From contig NZ_QGDD01000006.1 in assembly GCF_003160695.1 (NCBI RefSeq), forward strand, positions 62,001-126,000: a DNA stretch of 64,000 nucleotides, given 5' to 3'. A model generated the notes under the pieces. It saw only the letters and a list, made by a program, of their open reading frames with translations, made no database searches and was not told the origin of the DNA. Position numbers and translations under genes: made by a program. Shown one piece after another: positions 17,395 to 26,998 of this stretch (position 1 is the first letter of the stretch; each line of letters begins with the position of its first letter). This stretch comes from Nocardioides silvaticus (GTDB lineage: Bacteria > Actinomycetota > Actinomycetes > Propionibacteriales > Nocardioidaceae).

Positions 17395-18625
17395 GGTGCT
17401 GCCCGAGCTGGTGCGCCGGTGGGAGGCCGGCGAGACGATCGGCATGGGCACCGTGGTCGCGACGTTCCGGTCCGCCCCACGACCGCCCGGTGCCTCGATG
17501 CTGGTCGGTCCCGACGGCGCCGCTGTCGGCTCGGTCTCCGGCGGGTGTGTCGAGGGAGCGGTCTACGACCTCGCTCAGGAGGTGGTCGGGTCGGGCACGC
17601 CCGTGCTGCAGCGGTACGGCGTCAGCGACGACGACGCCTTCGCCGTCGGGCTCACCTGCGGCGGCATCCTCGACGTCTACGTCGAGCCGGTGTCGCAGGA
17701 GACCTTCCCCGAGCTCGGCGCCGTCGCCGCCGCCCTCGACCGCGGCGAGCCGGTCGCCGTCGCCACCGTCGTCGAGCACCCCGACCCCTCCCGCGTCGGT
17801 CTCCGCGCCATCGTGAGTCCGGGGGAGGAGATAGTCCCTGACGAAAAGCACCCGGATCCGGCCGGAACAGGTGCTTTTCGTCAGGGACTATCGCGCTCGC
17901 TCGGCTCCCCCCGCATCGACGACGCCGTGCAGGACGACGCGTTGGGGCTGCTGGCGAGCGGGCACAGCGCGACGCTGTCGTACGGGCCGGACGGGGAGCG
18001 GCGGGGCGAGGGGATGCGGGTGTTCGTGTGGGCGTTCGCGCCGGCGCCGCGGATGCTGGTGTTCGGAGCGATCGACTTCGCGGCGGCGGTGGCGCGGATG
18101 GGGAGCTTCCTCGGCTACCACGTGACGGTGTGCGACGCCCGGCCGGTGTTCGCGACGACGAGCAGGTTCCCCGACGCGGACGAGGTCGTCGTGGAGTGGC
18201 CGCACCGCTACCTGGAGGCCGAGCGGGAGGCGGGCCGGATCGACCAGCGCACCGTGGTCACCGTGCTGACCCACGACCCGAAGTTCGACGTGCCCCTCCT
18301 CGAGCAGGCCCTGCGGATGCCGGAGCTGGCCTACGTCGGCGCGATGGGCTCCCGGCGCACCCACGAGGACCGCGAGCGACGGCTCCGCGAGGCCGGCCTG
18401 ACCGACGAGGAGATCGGTCGGCTCTCCAGCCCGATCGGTCTCGACCTCGGCGCCCGCACCCCGGAGGAGACCGCGGTCAGCATCGCGGCCGAGCTGATCG
18501 CCCAGCGCTGGGGCGGTTCCGGCGAGCCGCTCGCCGCGACCAGCGGGCGGATCCACCACGACCCGGGACCGGGTGCGATCCCCGTTCCGGGTGACGTGGC
18601 CGGGACGGGCGCCTACGGTGGGTGA
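17387..18625 (+). CDS. XdhC/CoxF-like molybdenum cofactor insertion and sulfuration protein
   Basis: 412 residues with two domains: XdhC/CoxI N-terminal (WEAGETIGMGTVVATFRSAPRPPGASML, SVSGGCVEGAVY) and a C-terminal Rossmann domain (LVFGAIDFAAAVARMG, HVTVCDARPVFATTSRFP, YVGAMGSRRTHEDRE). XdhC proteins bind molybdopterin and deliver the sulfurated cofactor to xanthine dehydrogenase-type enzymes. Residues about 148-169 between the domains are encoded by a perfect 23+23-bp palindrome that looks inserted but keeps the frame, lengthening the linker. The start overlaps the vWA gene; the GAF regulator starts 1 bp after the stop. Confidence 0.88.
   Translation: MREVLPELVRRWEAGETIGMGTVVATFRSAPRPPGASMLVGPDGAAVGSVSGGCVEGAVYDLAQEVVGSGTPVLQRYGVSDDDAFAVGLTCGGILDVYVEPVSQETFPELGAVAAALDRGEPVAVATVVEHPDPSRVGLRAIVSPGEEIVPDEKHPDPAGTGAFRQGLSRSLGSPRIDDAVQDDALGLLASGHSATLSYGPDGERRGEGMRVFVWAFAPAPRMLVFGAIDFAAAVARMGSFLGYHVTVCDARPVFATTSRFPDADEVVVEWPHRYLEAEREAGRIDQRTVVTVLTHDPKFDVPLLEQALRMPELAYVGAMGSRRTHEDRERRLREAGLTDEEIGRLSSPIGLDLGARTPEETAVSIAAELIAQRWGGSGEPLAATSGRIHHDPGPGAIPVPGDVAGTGAYGG
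17830..17892. repeat. Perfect 23-bp inverted repeat inside xdhC
   Basis: The arms at 17830-17852 and 17870-17892 are exact reverse complements (beginning GATAGTCCCTGACGAAAAGC and ending in ACTATC), separated by a 17-nt loop. At 63 bp in all, a multiple of three, it preserves the reading frame. Its composition (GAAAAG, GATAGT) is less GC-rich than the surrounding gene, suggesting insertion of a small palindromic element. Confidence 0.85.
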
Positions 18626-18626
18626 C

Positions 18627-19865
18627 ATGGCGGGGGAGGACCTGCAGGAGAAGCGTCTCGAGACGGTGCGCGCGTGGACGTCGTTCGTCGAGCACACCGA
18701 CCAGGTCGCCGCGTCCGTCCGCCCCGAGATCCTGCACAGCTGGACCCGCTCGGAGACCGCGGTCCCGATGTCGGTGACCGCGGCCCCGCTCGCCGACGAG
18801 TCCGAGACCCGGTCGGTCTGGGACGACTCCCCGCTGCAGACCGCGGTCGAGCAGGTCGAGGAGGAGCTGCGTCGTACGGCGGAGGACGGTGACCTCGTCG
18901 TCGCCGTCACCGACGCGCAGACCCGCATCCTCTGGACGTACGGCGGCCGCGTGATGCGCCGCAAGGCCGAGACGGTGAACTTCGTGGCCGGTGGCCGCTG
19001 GGACGACCGCTCGGTCGGCACCAACGCGCTCGACCTCGCGAACCGGCAGGCCGCGCCGTCGATGGTCTTCAGCGCCGAGCACTACGCGCCGATCGTGCAC
19101 AACTGGGTGTGCTGGGCGGCGCCGCTCCACGACCCGGTCACCGGGGTGAAGCTCGGGGTCATCGACCTCTCCACCACCTGGGACCGCACCCACCCGATCG
19201 GCCTCGCCACCGCCCGCGTCCTCGCCCGGCTGGTCGAGGGCGCGATGCCGCGCAGCCGGCAGTACGCCGGCCTGCCCGAGGAGATCGCCGACCCCGGGCT
19301 GGTGCTCACGCTGCTCGGCGCGGCCGAGGCCTGGCTCGACGGCCAGCGTCTGCTGCTGACCCGGCGGCAGACCGAGGTGCTGGCGCTGCTCGCGCTCCAC
19401 CCCGAGGGGCTCTCGCTCGAGCAGCTGCACGCGCTGCTCTACGGCGACCAGGCGGTCACCTTCTCCACGCTCAAGGCCGAGGTCTCCCACCTGCGCCACG
19501 CCCTCGGTGGCCAGCTCGCGTCCCGCCCCTACCGGCTGCTGATGCCGGTCGCGACCGACGTCGAGCACGTCCTCGCCCTGCTCCGCCGCGGCCAGGTCGG
19601 CCCGGCCGTCGACGCCTACGGCGGCGACCTGCTGCCGGGCACCAACAGTCCCGCTCTCATCGAGATGGGGGAGTACGTCGCCGTGGCCGTCCGCGAGGCG
19701 CTGCTGGCCGACCCCCAGCCCGATGCCGTGGTGCGCTACAGCGAGCTCGCGCCGTACGACGCCGAGGTGCTGGAGGTCTGCCTCGCCGGGCTGCGGCCGG
19801 TGAACGGCAGGCCGCACCCCGCGTCCGCCCTCATCAAGGGTCGGCTCGCGGTCGCCCGCGGCTGA
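18627..19865 (+). CDS. GAF-domain transcriptional regulator of the cox-type locus
   Basis: 412 residues. The N-terminal ~220 resemble the sensory half of AcoR/DhaR-type regulators (VRPEILHSWTRS, then a GAF domain with NFVAGGRWDDRSVGTNALDLA and APLHDPVTGVKLGVIDLS). Instead of the sigma-54 AAA+ module the C-terminal half has a winged-helix-like region (LLLTRRQTEVLALLALHPEGLSLEQLHALLYGD, FSTLKAEVSHLRHALGG). The GAF domain could sense a small molecule tied to the hydroxylase substrate. It starts 1 bp after xdhC and lies just upstream of coxS; function inferred from position and domains. Confidence 0.78.
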   Translation: MAGEDLQEKRLETVRAWTSFVEHTDQVAASVRPEILHSWTRSETAVPMSVTAAPLADESETRSVWDDSPLQTAVEQVEEELRRTAEDGDLVVAVTDAQTRILWTYGGRVMRRKAETVNFVAGGRWDDRSVGTNALDLANRQAAPSMVFSAEHYAPIVHNWVCWAAPLHDPVTGVKLGVIDLSTTWDRTHPIGLATARVLARLVEGAMPRSRQYAGLPEEIADPGLVLTLLGAAEAWLDGQRLLLTRRQTEVLALLALHPEGLSLEQLHALLYGDQAVTFSTLKAEVSHLRHALGGQLASRPYRLLMPVATDVEHVLALLRRGQVGPAVDAYGGDLLPGTNSPALIEMGEYVAVAVREALLADPQPDAVVRYSELAPYDAEVLEVCLAGLRPVNGRPHPASALIKGRLAVARG

Positions 19866-19972
19866 TAGGCCGCTGCGCGAGGCTTGATGTGTCGGCCTCG
19901 GGGCGGATGACTCGCCTCTCGTGCGCGAGCGGCGCCCCACGGCACGGGGTTGACCACCCTGTGGCCGGGTCC

Positions 19973-20136
19973 GGGGCGGCCCGCACCTGGCCGGAGCGGG
20001 AGGGCACGCCGGTGGGGCGTGGATGGGTCTGGCTGCGGCGCCCAGCATCGCGGGAGCGAAGCGACCGCGCTGCTGGGGGACGGATGTGGTTGCCCCGCCG
20101 GCGTGCCCTCACGCGCAGGCCACCCCGGGCCGCCCC
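19973..20136. repeat. Nested palindromic element, copy A
   Basis: A 73-bp core (20019-20091) is flanked by complementary arms: inner GGGCACGCCGGTGGGGC (20002-20018) with GCCCCGCCGGCGTGCCC (20092-20108), 16 of 17 Watson-Crick plus one G-T; outer GGGGCGGCCCG (19973-19983) with CGGGCCGCCCC (20126-20136). The core recurs inverted at 53576-53648 with 3 mismatches. It fills most of the 417-bp gap (19866-20282) between the GAF regulator and coxS; no gene is visible there. Confidence 0.85.
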
Positions 20137-20227
20137 TGCCCGAACGCACAGCCCCGCGCAGCGGAGTCCTCGGCAAGCCGAACCAAGCGAGGACCCGCTC
20201 GACCAACGAAGTGCCAACCCTCGCTCC

Positions 20228-20278
20228 CTAGCGTGAGCCGGGTCACAGGAGACAAGCGACCCAAGGGCCCAAGGGAGA
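20228..20278 (+). promoter_or_regulatory. Possible coxS promoter and ribosome-binding site
   Basis: TAGCGT (20228-20233) resembles a -10; no convincing -35 is seen. GGGAGAG (20273-20279) is a good Shine-Dalgarno 3-4 nt before the coxS ATG. Confidence 0.35.
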
Positions 20279-20282
20279 GCCA

Positions 20283-20779
<497 letters not shown>

Positions 20780-20783
<4 letters not shown>

Positions 20784-23260
20784 CCACCACCGACGACCCG
20801 AGCCTCGCCCCGGCCAAGGAGGTCGGCCGCGACCGCCGGCGCAAGGAGGACGAGCGGCTGATCACGGGCCGCACCCGGTGGACCGACAACATCGTGCTGC
20901 CCGGCATGCTGCACATGGCGATGGTGCGCAGCCCGTTCGCGCACGCGACGATCACCAGCATCGACACGGCAGCGGCGAAGGCCGCGCCCAACGTCGTCGA
21001 CGTCTTCACCGGCCGCGAGGTCGCCGACGTGCAGGGGGTGATCGCCAACGCCTGGCCGCTCAGCGAGGAGCAGAAGACGCCGGACCACCTGCCGATGGCC
21101 GTGGAGCGGGTGGCGTTCGCCGGTGAGATCGTCGCCGTCGTCGTGGCCCGCAGCGCCGCGGAGGCACGGGACGCGGCCGAGCTCGTCGACGTGGAGTACG
21201 ACGAGCTGCCGCCCGCGCTCGACCTCAAGGAGGCCGCGGCCGACCAGGTCCTCGCCCACCCCGACCTCGGCACCAACATCTCCTCGGTGTGGACCCTGGA
21301 CTCCGCGGAGGGCGGCACCGGCGGCAACGTCGACGAGGCGATCGAGACCGCGCGCGCCGACGGCATCGTCATCGAGCGGGAGTACCGCCAGCAGCGGCTG
21401 ATCCCCGCGTTCATGGAGCCGCGCTCGACGGTGGTCGACCCGACCGGTGAGCAGTACGTCGTCTGGTCCTCCACCCAGATCCCGCACATCGCCCGGTTCC
21501 TGCTGGCCGCGACGACCGGCACGCCTGAGTCGAAGATCCGCTACATCGCGCCCGACGTCGGCGGCGGCTTCGGCGGCAAGCTGCAGACCACCCCGGAGGA
21601 GTGGCTGACGTTCCTCGCCGCGAAGCGCACCCGCAAGCCGGTCAAGTACACCGAGACCCGGTCGGAGTCGCTGATGTCCGGGCACCACGGCCGCGACCAG
21701 TGGCAGCGGCTCACGCTCGCGGCCACCAAGGAGGGCCGCGTCACCGGCCTCAAGGTCGACCTGCTGGCCGACCTCGGCGCCTACGTCGGCGTCGTCGGCG
21801 GCGGCGTGCCGGTCCTCGGCGCGTGGATGTTCAACGCGATCTACAAGTTCGACTCCTACCGGTTCACGACCACCCAGGTGCTCACGAACAAGACGTGGGT
21901 GGACGCCTACCGCGGCGCCGGCCGGCCCGAGGCGACGTACGCCATCGAGCGGATCATGAACGAGCTCGCCGCCGAGCTCGGCGAGGACCCGCTGGAGGTG
22001 CGGGCGAGGAACTGGATCCAGCCCGAGGAGTTCCCGTTCACCACCGTCGCCGGCATGACCTACGACTCGGGCAACTACCCGGCGGCGACCGAGCGGGCCA
22101 AGGAGATGTTCGGGTACGACGAGCTGCGGGCCGAGCAGCAACGGCGCCGTGAGAGCGGCGACCCGGTGCAGCTCGGCATCGGCATCTCGACGTTCACCGA
22201 GATGTGCGGACTGGCCCCCTCGCGGGTGCTCGGCCAGCTCAACTACGGCGCCGGCGGCTGGGAGCACGCGGAGATCCGGATGCTCCCGACCGGCAAGGTC
22301 GAGGTCATCACCGGCACCTCCCCGCACGGTCAGGGCCACGAGACGGCCTGGTCGCAGATCGTGGCCGACCGGCTCGGCGTGCCGTTCGAGGACATCGAGG
22401 TGCTGCACGGCGACACCCAGACCTCCGTGCGCGGCCTCGACACCTACGGCTCGCGGTCCCTGGTCGTCGGCGGCGAGGCGCTGGTCCAGGCAGCCGACAA
22501 GGTGGTCGAGCGGGCCAAGCCGATCGCGGCGCACATGCTGGAAGCGGCGCCCGACGACATCGAGTTCAGCGGCGGCCGGCTGCAGGTGCGTGGCACCGAC
22601 AAGGGCGTCACGATCCAGGAGGTCGCGACCGCGGCCTGGGCCGCGCACGACCTGCCCGAGGGCGTCGAGCCCAACCTCGACGCCACCGCCACCTACGACC
22701 CGGTCAACTTCTCCTTCCCGCACGGCACCCACCTGTGCGCGATGGAGGTCGACACCGAGACCGGCCAGGTCACGATGCGCAAGTACGTCGCGGTCGACGA
22801 CATCGGCAACATCGTCAACCCGCTGATCGTGGAGGGTCAGGTGCACGGCGGCCTGGTCCAGGGCATCGCCCAGGCGCTGTGGGAGGAGGCCGTGCACGAC
22901 GACAGCGGCACGCTGGTGTCCGGGTCGTTCGTGGACTACCTGCTGCCGACCGCGGCCGACACGATCAGCTTCGAGACCGACCACACCACCTCGCCGGCGA
23001 CCAGCAACACGCTCGGCACCAAGGGAGTGGGGGAGGCGGGCACGATCGCCTCGACGCCGGCCGTGGTCAACGCGGTCGTCGACGCGGTCCGGCACCTCGG
23101 GGTGACCGACATCCAGATGCCGTGCACGCCGGAACGGGTGTGGCGGGCCATCAACAGCAGCGGACCCGGCGGCGAGACACCCGGGGCGGCCGCACCCCAC
23201 TTCGACGAGTCGACCGGCATGAGCGGAACCGTCGACCGGACCACGGGAGGTGCCGAATGA
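20780..23260 (+). CDS. coxL: Form II CO dehydrogenase-like large subunit, molybdopterin-binding (CoxL)
   Basis: 826-residue catalytic subunit of the xanthine oxidase family. The active-site loop reads AYRGAGR (near residue 376), the form II signature; genuine form I CO dehydrogenases have AYxCSFR with the copper-binding Cys, which is missing here. Cofactor motifs include [30 protein letters not shown], and the catalytic Glu in TKGVGEAGT near residue 751. Form II enzymes may oxidise CO slowly or act on other aldehyde or heterocycle substrates, so CO oxidation is not assured. Overlaps coxS and coxM by 4 bp each. Confidence 0.93.
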
Positions 23261-24120
23261 TCCCCGCAGCCTTCGAGTACGTCGCACCGGCGTCGGTCGA
23301 GGAGGCCCTCGCGGCCCTGGCCGAGCACGGCGACGAGGCGAAGATCATCGCCGGCGGCCAGAGCCTGCTGCCGGTGCTCCGGATGCGCCTCAACGCGCCG
23401 GAGTGGGTTATCGACCTCGGCCGGATCGAGAGCCTGCGCGGTGTGCGGGACGCCGGCGACCACCTGGCGGTCGGCGCCATGACCACCCACCACGACGTCG
23501 GCAAGGACGCGCTCGTCCACGAGCACGCGCTGTTGGTGAGCAAGGCGATCAGCCACCTCGCCGACGCGCAGGTGCGCCACCGCGGCACGTTCGGCGGGGC
23601 GCTGGCCCACGCCGACCCGGCGGGCGACCTGGGCGCGCCGGTGCTGGCGCTCGACGCGACGATGGTCGTGCAGGGGCCGGGCGGCACCCGGGAGGTCGCG
23701 GCCGCCGACTTCTTCGTCGACCTGTTCGAGACCGCGATCTCCGACGACGAGATCCTCGTCGAGGTGCGCGTCCCGAAGCACACCGGCTGGGGAGCGTCGT
23801 ACGAGAAGTTCGTGCGGATCGCCCACCAGTGGCCGATCGTCGCCGTCGCGGCGGCGGTGCGGATGGACGGCGACCGGATCGCGGAGGCGCGGGTCGGGCT
23901 CACCAACATGGGCAGCACGCCGTTGCGGGCGACGGCCGTGGAAGAGGCACTGGTCGGACAGCCGGCCACCACGGACGCCGTACGGCAGGCGGCGACGCAC
24001 GCCGCCGACGGCGCCAACCCGCCCACCGACCTCAACGGCAGCGCGGAGTACCGCAACCACCTCGCGACCGTGCTCACCGCCCGCGCCGTGCTCGCCGCCG
24101 CCGGTCGCGACGCGACCTGA
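23257..24120 (+). CDS. coxM: CO dehydrogenase-like medium subunit, FAD-binding (CoxM)
   Basis: 287-residue FAD subunit. The two flavin motifs are AGGQSLLPVLRMRL (family AGGHSLLPxMK) and the TIGG-type RGTFGGALAHADPAGD; the C-terminal CO_deh_flav domain includes VRIAHQWPIVAVAAAV and STPLRATAVEEAL. It accepts electrons from CoxS and passes them to the respiratory chain. The start overlaps the coxL stop (ATGA), so the SLM triplet is one translationally coupled unit. coxG follows after 11 bp. Confidence 0.94.
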   Translation: MIPAAFEYVAPASVEEALAALAEHGDEAKIIAGGQSLLPVLRMRLNAPEWVIDLGRIESLRGVRDAGDHLAVGAMTTHHDVGKDALVHEHALLVSKAISHLADAQVRHRGTFGGALAHADPAGDLGAPVLALDATMVVQGPGGTREVAAADFFVDLFETAISDDEILVEVRVPKHTGWGASYEKFVRIAHQWPIVAVAAAVRMDGDRIAEARVGLTNMGSTPLRATAVEEALVGQPATTDAVRQAATHAADGANPPTDLNGSAEYRNHLATVLTARAVLAAAGRDAT

Positions 24121-24131
24121 CGGGCGGGACT

Positions 24132-24887
24132 GTGGAGCTCACCCACACCTTCACGGTGCCGACGTCGGTCGAGGACACCTGGACGCACTTCCAGGACATC
24201 GCGGCCGTGGCCGAGTGCTTCCCCGGAGCGCAGGTCACCTCAGCCGACGGCGACACCTTCCAGGGCACGTGCAAGGTCAAGCTGGGGCCGATCGCACTGG
24301 TCTACGCGGGGTCCGGCACGTTCGTGGAGCGGGACGAGGAGGCGCACGCCTTCGTCGTCGAGGCGAAGGGCAAGGACAAGCGCGGCAACGGCACGGCGGG
24401 CGCGACGGTCCAGCTGTCGATGGCAGCGGCCGACGGCGGTGGTACGACGGTCGAGGTGCTCACCGACCTGGCGATCACCGGCAAGCCCGCGCAGTTCGGC
24501 CGCGGGGTGATGCAGGACGTCTCGGACAAGCTGCTCGGCCAGTTCGTGGCGTGCCTCGAGGAACGCCTCGGCACCGCCGGTGATCGAGCACCGGCGGCTG
24601 CGGAGGAGGCCGGGGACGCGGCGGCGGGCGGGCAGGAGGACGTGAGCGAGCTCTCCGCGGCAGCCCCGGCCGCGCCGCCCGCCGCCGCTCAGCCGCAGCC
24701 CCCGCCGGCGCCGGTGCGTTCGGTGCCGTCGGGGTCGTCGGGGTCGTCGGGGTCGTCGAACGACGAGGCCCTCGACCTCGGAGCCACCGTGCTGCCGGTG
24801 CTCCTCAAGTCCTACGGCAAGCAGGCTGCGGCGGCGCTGCTCGGCCTGCTGGCGCTGCGGTGGGTCGTGCGGCGACGACGGCGCTGA
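24132..24887 (+). CDS. coxG: CoxG-like SRPBCC protein with C-terminal membrane anchor
   Basis: 251 residues. The first ~145 are an SRPBCC/CoxG fold (HTFTVPTSVEDTWTHFQDI, CFPGAQVTSADGDTFQGTCKVKLGPI, GKPAQFGRGVMQDVSDKLLGQFV). A Pro/Ala/Ser-rich linker with a GSSGSSGSS repeat leads to one C-terminal helix (KQAAAALLGLLALRWVV) ending in RRRRR, a tail anchor. CoxG is thought to tether the cytoplasmic hydroxylase to the membrane for electron transfer to quinone. GTG 24132 starts 11 bp after coxM. Last gene before the GC-rich terminator. Confidence 0.88.
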   Translation: MELTHTFTVPTSVEDTWTHFQDIAAVAECFPGAQVTSADGDTFQGTCKVKLGPIALVYAGSGTFVERDEEAHAFVVEAKGKDKRGNGTAGATVQLSMAAADGGGTTVEVLTDLAITGKPAQFGRGVMQDVSDKLLGQFVACLEERLGTAGDRAPAAAEEAGDAAAGGQEDVSELSAAAPAAPPAAAQPQPPPAPVRSVPSGSSGSSGSSNDEALDLGATVLPVLLKSYGKQAAAALLGLLALRWVVRRRRR

Positions 24888-24899
24888 CGACCCGCACGA

Positions 24900-24934
24900 C
24901 AACAGGGCCCCCGCCGCCGGCGGGGGCCCTGTTG
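24900..24934. terminator. Terminator hairpin after coxG, shared with the convergent gene
   Basis: A stem of at least 15 bp (CAACAGGGCCCCCGC with GCGGGGGCCCTGTTG). It is the same stem as at 14764-14796 except that one C-G pair is now A-T on opposite arms, a compensatory change. Confidence 0.85.
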
Positions 24935-24949
24935 GTGTTCAACCGTGGA

Positions 24950-26863
24950 TCACGGCAGGGACGACAGCGGCAGCGCGCCGACGACCTGCTCGAGCACCCC
25001 GGCGACGGTCGGGTTGGCCGTCACGTCGTTGATCGCGCCGTTCGCGGCGGCGTCGACCGCGGACATCACCGCTCGCACCGTCGGGTTCGGCTTGGTCGCC
25101 GCCTTGACGAGCTCGTCGAACCCGATCCGGACCGGGTTGTTGTAGATCGCCACGCCGGTGCCCACCATGAAGTTCACCGACAGGCAGCCGATGCCGACCA
25201 CGGGGGTCTCGCTGGCCGACCAGGTCGCCGTCCCGAGGAAGTCCATCTTCTTCGGGCTGGCGACGTGCGTCGGCGAGCTGAGGAACGGCTCGACCCAGAC
25301 GGGGTAGCCGTTCGGCTCGTCGGCCGCGGTGTCGACACCGATCACGGCGCTGGCGGTGTTGACCAGCGGCGCGGTGGCTCCCACGAAGTCGCCCTCGATG
25401 CTGAGGACCGGACCGCCGACGATCGCGGCGAGCGGACCGACGGCGGGCACCGACGGCAGCAGGTCGGACGTGCGGACCGTGTAGCCGGCATCCTCGTTGG
25501 GCGTGAACCGCCGGTCGCCGTTCGCGGAGGAGGCGGTGTTGGTGACACACGCGGGTCCGCTCAGGCGGAGGTGGCTGTAGATGTCGAGCAGCACGCCCGC
25601 CTGGACGGTCCCGGCCGAGCGGATGCTCACCCCGCCCTTGGTGCCGGTGGGGTCGACCTGCAGCCCGTTGAGGAGGCTCAGGGTGAGCGTGTTCGTCGGC
25701 CCGCCCACGAGCACCTGGGTCGCCAGCAGCTCAGGAAGGTCGACGCCCTTGGGCGCCAGCTTCCCGCTCAGCTTGTTGAGCAGGTTCTTGTAGTAGGCGT
25801 CGTTCGGGCCGAGCGACATCAGCACCCGCTGGTGGCCGTCGACGGCGGCGTTGGCGATGAACGCCTTCGTCTTCAGGTCGAAGATGCCCTGCAGGTGGTT
25901 GGCCTTGCCGTCCACCATGACGTTCGGGTACTGCGTGATCATCAGCCGAGGCACGCACCCCAGGTCCGGGTTGCAGGGCTGGGCGGCCGCCGGGAGGCAG
26001 CTGGCGGGGTCCTCCGCGCAGGTCTCCGGGTCGGACGGCAGCGCGAAGTCGCCGTCGAGGGCGTAGAACTTCTGCTTGCCGGCAAGGACGCCGGACGACT
26101 TGCCGTTGATCCGCACCGATGCCTCGGCGGGAGAGGTGTTGGCCTCGACGGTCCCGTTGCCGAGCACGTCGACGAACTTGTGCTGCCACGGACGGTAGTC
26201 GAACGTGTCGGACTCGACCTGCTCGGCGGCGATCACCGTGCCGCCCGGGCCGGGGTAGCCGACCGTGCACGGGCCGTTGTTGCCGGTCTTGAGCATGTGC
26301 CGGTGCGTCGTGGTCACCGTGTACTCGCCGGCGGGCAGGCCGGCGAGGTCGAACGAGACCGACATGCCGTGGTAGGTGCTGTTCGGGAAGTCGCCCAGGT
26401 AGTTGGCGTTGGCCGGCGCGGGCTGCGGGCTCAACGGCTGGTTGGTCGGGTTGGTGAAGAATCCGGCCAGGCCGATGTTGCGGGCCGGACTGGTCCGCGT
26501 CAGTACGACGTTGCCGTCCGGATCCTCGACCTGCACCGTCGTGCGCGGTGAGTTGTTGGTGCCGGCCGGGTTGTCGCCCTTGCAGGTGGTCGTGTTGGAC
26601 AGGTACGACGTCGACGCGACCGGGTTGATCGCCGACGTCGCGTTGCTACGGAAGTAGCCGAGCGCCGCGACGTCGACGGAGATGGTGACGCTGCCATCCC
26701 GGACGACCGGCGGCGAGCCGGGCTCCGTCGGCGAGACCGTGGTCTCACCGGCAGCGGTGGAGGAGGCGCCGAGCACGCCGAGCGAGGAGATGACGACGGT
26801 GCCCACCGCTCCGAGAGCGACCCGAGAGAGGGACGGGCGCACGCGGCGCCGTACTGGTGTGGA
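24950..26863 (-). CDS. Large exported protein of unknown function
   Basis: About 637 residues from a TTG at 26863 (in-frame alternatives: GTG 26842, TTG 26989). The N-terminus is a signal peptide: basic STPVRRRVRPSLSR, hydrophobic VALGAVGTVVISSLGVLG, then ASSTAAG. The mature protein is rich in Asn, Thr, Gly and Pro, has several Cys that could form disulfides (TTTCKGDN, ETCAEDPASCLP, CNPDLGC) and no C-terminal anchor, so it is probably secreted. No family was recognised; YHGMSVSFDLAGLPAGEYTVT has a beta-sandwich look. It is the last gene of the first MoxR/vWA cluster and ends at the shared hairpin. Confidence 0.75.
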   Translation of the reverse strand, partial: STPVRRRVRPSLSRVALGAVGTVVISSLGVLGASSTAAGETTVSPTEPGSPPVVRDGSVTISVDVAALGYFRSNATSAINPVASTSYLSNTTTCKGDNPAGTNNSPRTTVQVEDPDGNVVLTRTSPARNIGLAGFFTNPTNQPLSPQPAPANANYLGDFPNSTYHGMSVSFDLAGLPAGEYTVTTTHRHMLKTGNNGPCTVGYPGPGGTVIAAEQVESDTFDYRPWQHKFVDVLGNGTVEANTSPAEASVRINGKSSGVLAGKQKFYALDGDFALPSDPETCAEDPASCLPAAAQPCNPDLGCVPRLMITQYPNVMVDGKANHLQGIFDLKTKAFIANAAVDGHQRVLMSLGPNDAYYKNLLNKLSGKLAPKGVDLPELLATQVLVGGPTNTLTLSLLNGLQVDPTGTKGGVSIRSAGTVQAGVLLDIYSHLRLSGPACVTNTASSANGDRRFTPNEDAGYTVRTSDLLPSVPAVGPLAAIVGGPVLSIEGDFVGATAPLVNTASAVIGVDTAADEPNGYPVWVEPFLSSPTHVASPKKMDFLGTATWSASETPVVGIGCLSVNFMVGTGVAIYNNPVRIGFDELVKAATKPNPTVRAVMSAVDAAANGAINDVTANPTVAGVLEQVVGALPLSSLP

Positions 26864-26998
26864 CAACTGCTGACCCCATGTCTTCTGAGCTGACCGCCCG
26901 AGTCCGGAACGCGGTGCGTTCGGATCTGATAACGCGGATGGCCGATCGGAGACACGGGGTGCCCGGGGTCCGTCCGATTGTTTGGACAACCGGTCTAG

